The notes beneath the pieces are model-generated. The model had not been told where the DNA came from. It saw nothing but the letters and a program-made list of their open reading frames with translations, and made no database searches. Made by a program: the position numbers and the translations under genes. This document shows, in pieces, positions 33,652 through 41,512 of a DNA stretch of 64,000 bases. Positions within the stretch are counted from its first letter, which is position 1, and every line of letters begins with the position of its first letter. Source of the DNA: Adhaeretor mobilis (GTDB lineage: Bacteria; Planctomycetota; Planctomycetia; Pirellulales; Lacipirellulaceae); assembly GCF_007741515.1 (NCBI RefSeq), contig NZ_CP036263.1, forward strand, positions 2,295,501 through 2,359,500, in the 5' to 3' direction.

Positions 33652-35355
33652 TTACAGGCCTTGCCATATCGAACAGAATTCAAACTTGCCGCCGTCGAAC
33701 AAGCCGCGATCGCTGAGCTTTAGCTCCGGGATCACCAATAGTGCCATGAAGGAGAGCGTCATGTAAGGTGCCCGTAAAGGCGAACCCCAAGATTTCACAG
33801 CCTGGTCGAGTTGCTCGTAGGCGTGTGCGATTTCTTCGGCCGTGCCAGTACCCATGAGCCCTGCGACGGGTAGCGGCAACACGTGGCGGATACCATCCTC
33901 GTGGCAAACGGCACTCAAGCCCCCTTGGGCATCCATGACTGCGTTAATGGCTGCGGAGAGGTCGTCATCGCTGACGCCCACAGCTATCACGTTGTGACAA
34001 TCGTGAGCCACGCTGGAAGCCATTGCACCGCGCTTCAGACCGAAGTTTTTCACGAAAGCAATTACCGGGGGGGCCTCTTGATAGCGATTGACCACTACCA
34101 TTTTCAAAATGTCACTTGTCGAATCGCTTTGAACGCTGCCTTCGACAATCAGTGGCTCGGCGGCAATCGAATTCGTGATGAGTTGCCCATCGAGTGCTTC
34201 AATTACCCGTAACTCAGCGGCGCGCAATTCAGATCCAGTGTTTTCAGGTATCAGCAGGTCCTCAGGGGCTACATGCTGCACTACAAACCGGTTGGCTAGC
34301 GTTGGCTCGACGTAGGGCAGGGTGGTCTTGCCATCTTGAGCTACGAGCTGCCCGTCGATCCACGTGCGCCGAACATTAAAGTCTTCCAGTGAATCTACTT
34401 CAATAAAGTCAGCCGGGTCGCCCACTCGCAGTTGGCCGACGTGGAGCGAGTAATGCTCGATAGGATTTAAGCAGGCTGCTTGGAGAGCATCGTAGACATC
34501 GATGCCCCGCTCGACGGCACGGCGCACGAGCAAGTTGATGTGCCCCAGCAAGAGTTCATCGGGATGCTTGTCGTCGCTGCACAACATGGTCTGGTCTGGA
34601 AACTCGCCCAGCAGCTTATACAGAGCATCAAAGTTGCGAGCGGCTGAGCCTTCTCGAATGGCGATCTTGCAGCCGGCGGCCACCTTGTCGAGTGCTTCCT
34701 CTTTCGTGAAGCATTCGTGGTCGGTGGTCATGCCTGCTTCGACATACGCCCGCGCGTCTTCACCACACAAGCCGGGTGCGTGTCCATCGACCGGTTTGTT
34801 GCGCTGCTTGGCGGCGGCGATTTTTGCGAGGCATTCCGGGTCGCCCCCCAAGACGCCGGGGAAGTTCATCATCTCGCTCAGGTAGCCGATGCGCGGATCG
34901 TCGAGCAGCGCCTCGACTTCGGCAACAGAAATAGCGGCCCCAGCGGTTTCAAACGTGGTGGCCGGCACGCAGGAGGGGGCACCGAAACAAATTTTCAGTG
35001 GTGTCTTTTCCGCATCAGCAAGCATGTACTGAACACCTTCAACGCCCAGCACGTTGCCGATCTCGTGCGGATCGCTCACTGTGGCTACCGTACCGTGAAC
35101 AACCGCAGCCCGCGCGAACTCCGTGGGCACCAGCATCGAGCTTTCCACGTGGATGTGAGCGTCGATGAAGCCGGGTAGCAGATAACCCTGGGCCTCTCCA
35201 CCAGAAAGTTCGGTCGGCGTGATCGCTGTGATCTTGCCGTCGACGATGGACACTTTAGCGGCATAGGTTCGCCGCTCGCGAATATCGACCAGCTGACCAC
35301 GGACTTGAAACGTCCGTGCTTGCGATGCCGCTGCTTGGGATTCTGTTGCGGACAT
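33652..35355 (-). CDS. ade: Adenine deaminase
   Basis: A 567-residue amidohydrolase-superfamily enzyme converting adenine to hypoxanthine and ammonia. LLPGFIDAHIHVESSMLVPTEFA carries the metal-binding H-x-H, and VSDPHEIGNVLG, DGHAPGLCGEDARAYVEAGMTTDHECFTKEEAL and LCSDDKHPDELL supply further ligands. The C-terminal domain ends with GLSAVCHEDGIRHVLPLPVAGLM. Length and motif order match bacterial Ade. Together with the two purine nucleoside phosphorylases at 2868-4528 it gives the organism a route from adenosine via adenine to hypoxanthine. The adjacent small deaminase gene lies downstream on the same strand, across an inverted-repeat element. Confidence 0.95.
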   Translation of the reverse strand: MSATESQAAASQARTFQVRGQLVDIRERRTYAAKVSIVDGKITAITPTELSGGEAQGYLLPGFIDAHIHVESSMLVPTEFARAAVVHGTVATVSDPHEIGNVLGVEGVQYMLADAEKTPLKICFGAPSCVPATTFETAGAAISVAEVEALLDDPRIGYLSEMMNFPGVLGGDPECLAKIAAAKQRNKPVDGHAPGLCGEDARAYVEAGMTTDHECFTKEEALDKVAAGCKIAIREGSAARNFDALYKLLGEFPDQTMLCSDDKHPDELLLGHINLLVRRAVERGIDVYDALQAACLNPIEHYSLHVGQLRVGDPADFIEVDSLEDFNVRRTWIDGQLVAQDGKTTLPYVEPTLANRFVVQHVAPEDLLIPENTGSELRAAELRVIEALDGQLITNSIAAEPLIVEGSVQSDSTSDILKMVVVNRYQEAPPVIAFVKNFGLKRGAMASSVAHDCHNVIAVGVSDDDLSAAINAVMDAQGGLSAVCHEDGIRHVLPLPVAGLMGTGTAEEIAHAYEQLDQAVKSWGSPLRAPYMTLSFMALLVIPELKLSDRGLFDGGKFEFCSIWQGL

Positions 35356-35485
35356 GGTTCAGACTCCTCGAAAACTTCCAACGATATGCCGCACTGCATT
35401 AGCGTCCGGCTTTGGCGGGCTGTTGCGCTTGGAATCGTGAGCTTACGCTCGGCGGCTGATTTCAGGTTGCTGCCGAAATAATGGC

Positions 35486-36901
35486 TTAGGAGGAAGAGCT
35501 CTGGCCACGGCCCCGTCCCTTACCGCCACGTCCGCGTCCGCCGCGGCCTCCTCGTCCGCGTCCGCCGCTGGGGCGAGAGGGAGCGTTCTTGCGCGATTCC
35601 AAATTTACGTCTACCATAACGCTAATGGCTTCAGACCAAGTAGGAATGTTGCGATGCGAGTTGCGACGCCCTCTCCCACTGCCTGAGGACTCTTCGCCGT
35701 CTTCGTCATCGTCCAGATCGTCAGCCGATTCGCTACCATTAGCCTCTGCGGTGCCGCCCTCTGAGGTCTCGTGATCGGCGGAACGTTTCCGGCGTCGCCG
35801 ACGCTTGCGTTTGGGCCTCTCGCCGTCTTCGCTGGAATCTTGGTCGTCACGTTTGGGACGCTCCACGCGACTTTCTTCGTTGACGTCTTGCTCACTGTCC
35901 TGCTCCTCGCCTTCTTTAGCCGCCTCATCGCCTTTTGCACGACGCCGGGAACCTCGACCTCCGCGACGGCGTCGCCGGCGCTTGGGGCGTTCTTCCTCGT
36001 CGCCTTCCGTAGCCTTGCTGCTTTCGGATTTCCCTGTCTCGTCTGAAACTAGACCCGCCCCGAAATCGTCGGTAGCTGAAGTCGCATCCGAAGTCGCATC
36101 GAGTTCGGCAGCTTTAGAATCGTCGCCCAGGTTTGCTGCGTTAGGCGTTGCCGTGGGCTCTTCGGCAGCCGGTTTCTTGCGGCCACGGAACAGTGCGGCT
36201 CCGCTTGCGAACAACGCGTCGAACGCGCTACGAGCTGCATCGCCCGAGAGTGAAGGGCGCTTGGCCGGTGCCTCTTCGGTAGCTTCTTCTTCGGTAGCTT
36301 CTGCTGCTGGACTTTCCACTTCATCGGGCTCGTCGAGATCGGGCTCGTCGAGGACCGTCTCAGCGATGGGCTCGACTTCCTGTTGGAAAGATCGTTCCAC
36401 TTCTGTCTGGGAATCTTTGCGAGCCTCGGTCCGTTTTGCAGTAGGCGGTTTATCTCGACCAGAGTCAGCACTGGCTGGCTCAGCCGGTTGTGCAAACGCG
36501 GCGAACATTTCTTCGAGTTCAGGATCGACGACAGCTTTTTTAGCCGAGTCGATGCTCTTGGTTCGCTTGGTTTTTGCTTCCGGAGCGTTAGTGGCTCGCT
36601 CAACGGTAGAGGCGGGTTCCGCTGCTGGCGCAGTTTTCTCTTGAGAAACGGCGGGGGGAGATTCGCGTTTAGGTACATCGAGGCCGAGCTCGCCGGCCAG
36701 AGAATCCCAATCGCCGGCCTTCGGCTCTGGCGGTGGCGGAAGCTCACGAGCACGCGGCGGCGTCGGGGCCGGTTCTGGCGGCTTGGGCCTCTCGGAGTCC
36801 GCAGCGGGCTCAACGCCGAGATCCTTAATGAGATTGTCCCAAGGCGACGCGCCTGCTTCAGGTGATTGGTCTTGGGGAGTTTTGTCGTTGTCGTCGCTCA
36901 T
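35486..36901 (-). CDS. Low-complexity, intrinsically disordered protein with C-terminal RGG box
   Basis: A 471-residue protein I cannot assign to a functional family. Most of it is acidic, Ala/Pro/Glu-rich and probably disordered. Two short repeats occur near the N-terminus (WDNLIKDLGVEP at 22-33 and WDSLAGELGLDVP at 64-76). Strongly basic runs (RPKRRRRRRGGRGSRRR and RPKRKRRRRRKR) alternate with acidic stretches. IPTWSEAISVMVDVNLESR near residue 418 is the only globular-looking segment, and the end is a row of R-G-G repeats. RGG boxes bind RNA and promote condensates in well-studied proteins; a role in RNA metabolism is inference. Confidence 0.7.
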   Translation of the reverse strand: MSDDNDKTPQDQSPEAGASPWDNLIKDLGVEPAADSERPKPPEPAPTPPRARELPPPPEPKAGDWDSLAGELGLDVPKRESPPAVSQEKTAPAAEPASTVERATNAPEAKTKRTKSIDSAKKAVVDPELEEMFAAFAQPAEPASADSGRDKPPTAKRTEARKDSQTEVERSFQQEVEPIAETVLDEPDLDEPDEVESPAAEATEEEATEEAPAKRPSLSGDAARSAFDALFASGAALFRGRKKPAAEEPTATPNAANLGDDSKAAELDATSDATSATDDFGAGLVSDETGKSESSKATEGDEEERPKRRRRRRGGRGSRRRAKGDEAAKEGEEQDSEQDVNEESRVERPKRDDQDSSEDGERPKRKRRRRRKRSADHETSEGGTAEANGSESADDLDDDEDGEESSGSGRGRRNSHRNIPTWSEAISVMVDVNLESRKNAPSRPSGGRGRGGRGGRGRGGKGRGRGQSSSS

Positions 36902-37110
36902 TTTGCGAAGCTTGGGTTCAGCAGGCTTGTGGTAGTGACTTGGCAGATCTCGATTCTAAGGCAACCAGTATAAGGCTAGTTTTCCTTTACTGGAAGGCGT
37001 CCGATAGCGGCAAACCTGAGGCCGCACAACGGTTTACGTCGTTAAGAGCGGACCAGAGGCGTCCGCTTGATGACTGCCTGAAACTGCGCTACGTACAACA
37101 GCGCAGTTCG

Positions 37111-37707
37111 CTACACCATTTCAGAGCCTGCTGGCGGTGTTTGCTTCGCCAACGCACTAATTGCCTTGAATTGCGGCGTACCGGCTCGCTCGCACCACTC
37201 GAAAAGTGCCGCCTCCGTGGTGGTAAGCAGCACGCCGCTGGCCTCCATCCTTCGCAGAGCGACCCCGTGATCGACTTTGTAACGAGAGCCGACGGCATCC
37301 ACGGCCACGAGCACCTGAAAGCCGGCCGCCAGCAGATCGAGTGCTGTTTGCTGCACGCACACGTGTGTTTCGATGCCGGCGAGCAACACCCGATGAATGC
37401 CCGCTTCAAGCCAAGCGGCGAACACTTCGCCCCGCTCGCCGCAACTAAAGGCGATTTTTTCAAGCGCCGGCTCGTCCGTGCAGCTAAGCAGCACCTTAGG
37501 AGTCGGGCCCAGTTTCTCCGGATACTGCTCCGTAATTACCGCTTTCACACCCAAGGTCTTCGCACCGTCGAGTAGCCGGCGGCAATTCCACTCGATCCTC
37601 GCCCCCTGCGGTTGCACGGCCAGCAGACGCTCCTGCACATCGACTACCAGCAATGCGGTGTCGGCGGCACGCATCATTTCAGGACTGCGAGGAAGTGGCT
37701 GGCTCAT
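37111..37707 (-). CDS. Isochorismatase-family hydrolase
   Basis: A 198-residue cysteine hydrolase of the isochorismatase-like family. TALLVVDVQERLL (residues about 17-29) carries the catalytic Asp; the Lys position of the triad lies in the following strand region (EKIAFSC). HRVLLAGIETHVCVQQTALDLL (about 108-129) gives the nucleophilic Cys after a cis-peptide. Substrates in this family include isochorismate, nicotinamide and N-carbamoyl compounds; the present sequence fits the broad ycaC/hydrolase group with no clear substrate. It is monocistronic, convergent with nothing, and divergent from hslV. Confidence 0.88.
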   Translation of the reverse strand: MSQPLPRSPEMMRAADTALLVVDVQERLLAVQPQGARIEWNCRRLLDGAKTLGVKAVITEQYPEKLGPTPKVLLSCTDEPALEKIAFSCGERGEVFAAWLEAGIHRVLLAGIETHVCVQQTALDLLAAGFQVLVAVDAVGSRYKVDHGVALRRMEASGVLLTTTEAALFEWCERAGTPQFKAISALAKQTPPAGSEMV

Positions 37708-37859
37708 GCCACGAAGATAAGGTCACGGGCAAGCGATTGCCAGGGGAGGGGATCCAACCGTTTCTCTCGCCCCTAGCCGATTTTCGGCAGTTTGCGACAA
37801 TGTAGACTAGTTCCCACCAAGCCTTCCCACCCGCTTTATCTCAAGGTTCTGCCATCGAT

Positions 37860-38402
37860 ATGCCCAAGTTTCGCTCCACGACCATTCTCACCGTTCGCCA
37901 CAAAGGTAAAGTTGCCATTGGGGGCGACGGCCAAGTCACCATGGGGCAAACGGTTGTCAAAGGCGACGCTGTGAAGATCCGTAAGCTCATGGACGGCAAA
38001 GTACTTGTGGGTTTTGCCGGGGCAGCGGCCGATGCGTTCGCGCTGATGGAACGCCTGGAGGCGAAGCTCAAGGACTACCCAGCCAACTTGCCCCGGGCTT
38101 GCACCGAACTGGCCAAAGATTGGCGCATGGATCGGGCGTTGCGCAGGCTCGAAGCACTCGTGGCCGTCGTGAACGCTAAGCACACACTGCTGGTCTCCGG
38201 CACCGGCGATGTGATCCAGCCGACCGACGGCATCCTGGGCATTGGTTCCGGTGGCAACTACGCGTTGAGTGCCGCTCAAGCCCTGGCAGCTCACAGCGAA
38301 CTCGACGCGGAGGCTATCGTTCGCAAGGGCCTGGAAATCGCCGGCAACATCTGCGTGTACTCCAACGGCAACCACACCATCGAAGTGATTGATGCCGAGT
38401 GA
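37860..38402 (+). CDS. hslV: ATP-dependent protease subunit HslV
   Basis: A 180-residue N-terminal nucleophile peptidase forming the double-hexamer core of the HslVU protease. The catalytic threonine is the first Thr of [23 protein letters not shown] at residue 7, so a six-residue propeptide (MPKFRS) must be removed. [30 protein letters not shown] and [16 protein letters not shown] are typical. hslU follows on the same strand but about 190 bases later, because a 149-bp inverted-repeat element lies in between; most bacteria have these genes almost touching. Confidence 0.96.
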   Translation: MPKFRSTTILTVRHKGKVAIGGDGQVTMGQTVVKGDAVKIRKLMDGKVLVGFAGAAADAFALMERLEAKLKDYPANLPRACTELAKDWRMDRALRRLEALVAVVNAKHTLLVSGTGDVIQPTDGILGIGSGGNYALSAAQALAAHSELDAEAIVRKGLEIAGNICVYSNGNHTIEVIDAE

Positions 38403-38411
38403 TGACTCAGA

Positions 38412-38560
38412 TTGAACCGCCAAGGACGCAAAGAGCGCCAAGGTTAGATTCAATATCGAAATGTTAGATAAGCGTTTCCCCTAGCTAATGAGTTTTCATA
38501 GTTGAGATATTAAGATAATCCGTCAGGCACTTGGCGCTCTTTGCGTCCTTGGCGGTTCAA
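38412..38560. repeat. Inverted-repeat element splitting hslV and hslU
   Basis: Arms 38412-38442 and 38530-38560 are perfect 31-bp inverted repeats around 87 A/T-rich bases. The arm core ccaaggacgcaaagagcgc is shared with the element at 33521-33622. It begins 9 nt after the hslV stop and ends 32 nt before the hslU start. It would form a very strong hairpin in the hslVU transcript and could reduce hslU expression. Confidence 0.85.
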
Positions 38561-38592
38561 ACATAAGCGTACCCCTCAAATAAGCTGTAATC

Positions 38593-39939
38593 ATGAAGAA
38601 CCTTACCCCTCGCCAAGTCGTTTCCGAACTCGATCGCCACATTGTTGGCCAAGCAGATGCGAAAAAATCAGTCGCTATCGCCATTCGCAATCGCTGGCGC
38701 CGGCAACAATTAGACGACGACCTGCGTAAGGAAGTCAATCCGAAGAACATCCTCATGATCGGCCCTACCGGCGTGGGCAAGACCGAAATCGCTCGCCGAC
38801 TGGCGAAGCTCACCGAGGCACCATTCATCAAGGTCGAGGCGAGTAAGTACACCGAAGTTGGTTACTACGGTCGCGACGTGGAGAGCATGATTCGCGAGTT
38901 GGTCGAGAATGCGATCGGTTTGGTGCGTGAGCAGGAGCTGGAGTCCGTGAAGGAGGAAGCCAAGCAGCGAGTCGAGGAAAAGCTCGTTGATTTGCTCGCT
39001 CCGCAGCCCGCTTCATTCGACGTGGGAGTTGATTCCTCCGATTCACCAGAGCGATACGAACGAACCCGCGAGAAAATGAAAGCCATGCTGCTGGGCGGGG
39101 AGCTCGAGAACCGGAACGTCGAAATCGCTACCGAACAAAAAGTACAGGCGATGGTCATGCCCGGCATGGGTGGCCCGGGGGGCGATCAGATGGATTTCGA
39201 CTTCCAGGGCATGCTAGAGAAGATCATTCCCAAAAACGTTGTGCGCCGCGAATTGACAGTAGCCGAGGCCCGCAAGGTGCTGTTCGACCAGCAGTGCGAG
39301 GCGCTCATCAATCAAGAAAAAGTGAACGCCAAGGCAGTCGACTTGGCGGAGAATACAGGAATCATCTTCATCGACGAGCTCGATAAGGTGGTTTCCAGCG
39401 AAGGAGGTCGCGGCGCGGACGTTTCGCGACAAGGTGTCCAGCGCGACCTGCTGCCGATTGTCGAGGGCACGACCGTGCAAACGCGTTACGGTTACATCAA
39501 AACCGATCACATTCTGTTTGTCGCCGCCGGTGCATTTCACACCACCAAGCCGAGTGAACTGATGCCTGAACTGCAGGGGCGGTTCCCGATTCGCGTGGAA
39601 CTGAACGACCTGACCAAGGACGACTTCGTGCGGATTCTCTCCGAGCCGAAGAACTCACTCACACGTCAATACAGTGCCCTGCTGAATACGGAAGGCGTGA
39701 AGCTGGACTTCACCGAAGATGCCATCGAAGCGCTGGCTGAATTCGCTTACCAAGTGAATCAATCGACTCAAAACATCGGCGCGAGACGCCTGCACACAAT
39801 CATGGAACGCCTGCTAGAAGACTTGAGCTTCGAAGCGCCCGACATGGGCAGCGGCAAAGTGGAAGTGAATGCCGCGTACGTGAAAGAACGGCTAGAAGAG
39901 ATCGCCCAGGATGAGGATTTGAGCAAGTTTATTCTGTAG
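38593..39939 (+). CDS. hslU: ATP-dependent protease ATPase subunit HslU
   Basis: A 448-residue AAA+ unfoldase that feeds substrates to HslV. Walker A is GPTGVGKTEIARRLAKL (residues about 57-73), preceded by the arginine-rich RNRWRRQQ. The I-domain insertion covers about 105-230. Walker B is IIFIDELDKV, and sensor segments include LLPIVEGTTV, GAFHTTKPSELMPELQGRFPIRVEL and IGARRLHTIMERLLEDLSFEAP. The C-terminal tail DLSKFIL, which docks into HslV pockets, is present. A displaced second copy of the last 43 bases lies at 40454-40496. Confidence 0.97.
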   Translation: MKNLTPRQVVSELDRHIVGQADAKKSVAIAIRNRWRRQQLDDDLRKEVNPKNILMIGPTGVGKTEIARRLAKLTEAPFIKVEASKYTEVGYYGRDVESMIRELVENAIGLVREQELESVKEEAKQRVEEKLVDLLAPQPASFDVGVDSSDSPERYERTREKMKAMLLGGELENRNVEIATEQKVQAMVMPGMGGPGGDQMDFDFQGMLEKIIPKNVVRRELTVAEARKVLFDQQCEALINQEKVNAKAVDLAENTGIIFIDELDKVVSSEGGRGADVSRQGVQRDLLPIVEGTTVQTRYGYIKTDHILFVAAGAFHTTKPSELMPELQGRFPIRVELNDLTKDDFVRILSEPKNSLTRQYSALLNTEGVKLDFTEDAIEALAEFAYQVNQSTQNIGARRLHTIMERLLEDLSFEAPDMGSGKVEVNAAYVKERLEEIAQDEDLSKFIL

Positions 39940-39971
39940 GGATGGGTACCGCCCACCGAGAGGCATTGGTC

Positions 39972-40409
39972 ATGTGGCGCTTCCTATCAAAGTATTGGGT
40001 TGGCATCCTCGCCGCCACGATTGCTGTGGCATTGCTTGTAGCGATTGGTATCGCAGTGAAGGCCGCGCTCTTTGCACTCGACTGCGAGCACAGTCTCCAC
40101 GCCATGCACAACGTGCTCACAGCATGTAGAGCGTATGTCGAAGAGCATGAAGGAAATTGGCCTAAATCTTGGGATGAGCTTCAGCCACTCTATACCTATG
40201 AAGGGGATGTTGCGGCAGAAACCAAAGAAAGAATCGCCGTAGATTTCGGGGCCGATCCCGCAGAGTTAGCAACTCAAAGCATCGAATCATTCACAGGTAT
40301 TAGGCCCAAGGGCCCGATATTCGAAGCCTACGATGGGCGATTGCAAGAACTCATCGACCTCTTGAAGAAGTATCATCCCCCGGATCACCGTCGGGACGAC
40401 GACGGCTAA
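39972..40409 (+). CDS. Small membrane-anchored hypothetical protein
   Basis: I prefer the ATG at 39972 (MWRFLSKYW), preceded by GAGG at a normal distance, over the ATG at 39942 that almost touches hslU. The product is 145 residues with one membrane segment at about 8-34 (VGILAATIAVALLVAIGIAV). The outside part (ALDCEHSLHAMHNVLTACRAYVEEHEGNWPKSWDELQPL) resembles the extracytoplasmic region of pilin-like or T2SS-related planctomycete proteins. No function is assigned. It is bracketed by the genuine hslU end and a displaced copy of that end, which marks it as inserted cargo. Confidence 0.6.
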   Translation: MWRFLSKYWVGILAATIAVALLVAIGIAVKAALFALDCEHSLHAMHNVLTACRAYVEEHEGNWPKSWDELQPLYTYEGDVAAETKERIAVDFGADPAELATQSIESFTGIRPKGPIFEAYDGRLQELIDLLKKYHPPDHRRDDDG

Positions 40410-40453
40410 CACTGTACCCCACTGATTGCGATTTTTGGGTCAGTCGAATTGGC

Positions 40454-40496
40454 AGATTGCCCAGGATGAGGATCTGAGCAAGTCTATTTTGTAGGG
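40454..40496 (+). pseudogene. Displaced copy of the hslU 3' end
   Basis: These 43 bases match 39899-39941, the end of hslU with its stop codon, at 39 positions and in the same orientation. They encode QIAQDEDLSKSIL and a TAG stop. No other hslU sequence precedes them. The 512 bases between the two copies hold one small gene. Confidence 0.85.
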
Positions 40497-40529
40497 CGGA
40501 TCGGAAGCACACGAACCCTGCTTAATTGG

Positions 40530-41432
40530 CTATTGGAGTTGGAACCACGCCAGTTCTTTTCTGAAGAACGCAACGGTCCGCTCCCAGGCCAGCTTCGCAG
40601 CCTCCTCGTCGTAACGCGGCGTGGTATCGTTGTGGAAGCCGTGGTTCACGCCCTCGTAAACATGAGCCTCAAACTGTTTGTTGTGCTCTTTCAGGGCCGC
40701 CTCAAACGCGGCAACACCTTCGAGAATACGTTTGTCCAAGCTGGCGTTATGAATCAGTAACGGAGCCTTAATCTTAGGGACATCGCTAAGCTCAGGCTGC
40801 CGGCCATAGAACGGCACCCCGGCGTTAAGGATTTCAGGGATGCGAACGGCAAGCTGGTACACCATACCGCCGCCGTAGCAGAAGCCGACAGCACCGAGCT
40901 TTCCCGTTGAATGCTCATTCGCGTCCAGCCACTCGGCAGCGGCAATGAAATCTTGGGTCATCTCTTCGCGGTCGCGCTTCCTCTGCATGGCCCGCCCCTC
41001 ATCGTCGTTGCCTGGGTAGCCGCCTAGCGGCGTCAATGCATCAGGGGCAAGGGCCAGAAAACCATCCACGGCTAATCGTCGCGCAACATCTTCGATGTAG
41101 GGATTAAGACCGCGGTTCTCGTGAATGACGAGCACTGCCGGAAACTTGTTGCCCTTAACGGGGCGCGCGAGCAGTCCTTTCATTTCGCCACCACCCTTGG
41201 GCGACTTGTAGGTAACGATTTCCGTCGTGATGCGTGGATCGTCGGGTTTGATCTGCTCGGCCCACGCGTAATTGGGGCTCAGGCTTGAGAGAATCCCTTC
41301 CACCGTCAACCCACCGACTGCGAATGCCCCAAGCCGGCGGACATATTCGCGTCGTGTCAGACGCCCATGGGCGAAGTCGTCATATAATCCAAGGACTTGT
41401 GGATCAAAGTCGGTTGCCTGCTTGCGTTCCAT
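40530..41432 (-). CDS. Dienelactone hydrolase-family protein with Tat-like leader
   Basis: A 300-residue alpha/beta hydrolase. The N-terminal [23 protein letters not shown] (residues about 25-47) looks like a twin-arginine leader, so export in folded form is likely. The dienelactone hydrolase core starts at about residue 78. The nucleophile is the Cys of GFCYGGG near 182, the acid lies in NASLDKR near 231, and the His in NHGFHND near 262. Such enzymes hydrolyse lactones or esters of aromatic degradation or unknown substrates; no pathway genes are nearby. The start ATG at 41432 keeps the leader intact with some 24 residues ahead of it. Confidence 0.87.
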   Translation of the reverse strand: MERKQATDFDPQVLGLYDDFAHGRLTRREYVRRLGAFAVGGLTVEGILSSLSPNYAWAEQIKPDDPRITTEIVTYKSPKGGGEMKGLLARPVKGNKFPAVLVIHENRGLNPYIEDVARRLAVDGFLALAPDALTPLGGYPGNDDEGRAMQRKRDREEMTQDFIAAAEWLDANEHSTGKLGAVGFCYGGGMVYQLAVRIPEILNAGVPFYGRQPELSDVPKIKAPLLIHNASLDKRILEGVAAFEAALKEHNKQFEAHVYEGVNHGFHNDTTPRYDEEAAKLAWERTVAFFRKELAWFQLQ

Positions 41433-41512
41433 TTAGATTCTCCGGGAAGCGAATCACTGACCATACAATTCCTACTGGTCAATTCTTACCGGCAAGTGGA
41501 TCTAACGCAACT

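Noticed and set aside
35805..36644. Long plus-strand frame of 279 codons opposite the RGG protein
   Set aside because: It is the antisense shadow of a low-complexity Arg/Glu/Ala-rich gene; its Ser/Ala/Val composition follows from that and it has no motif.
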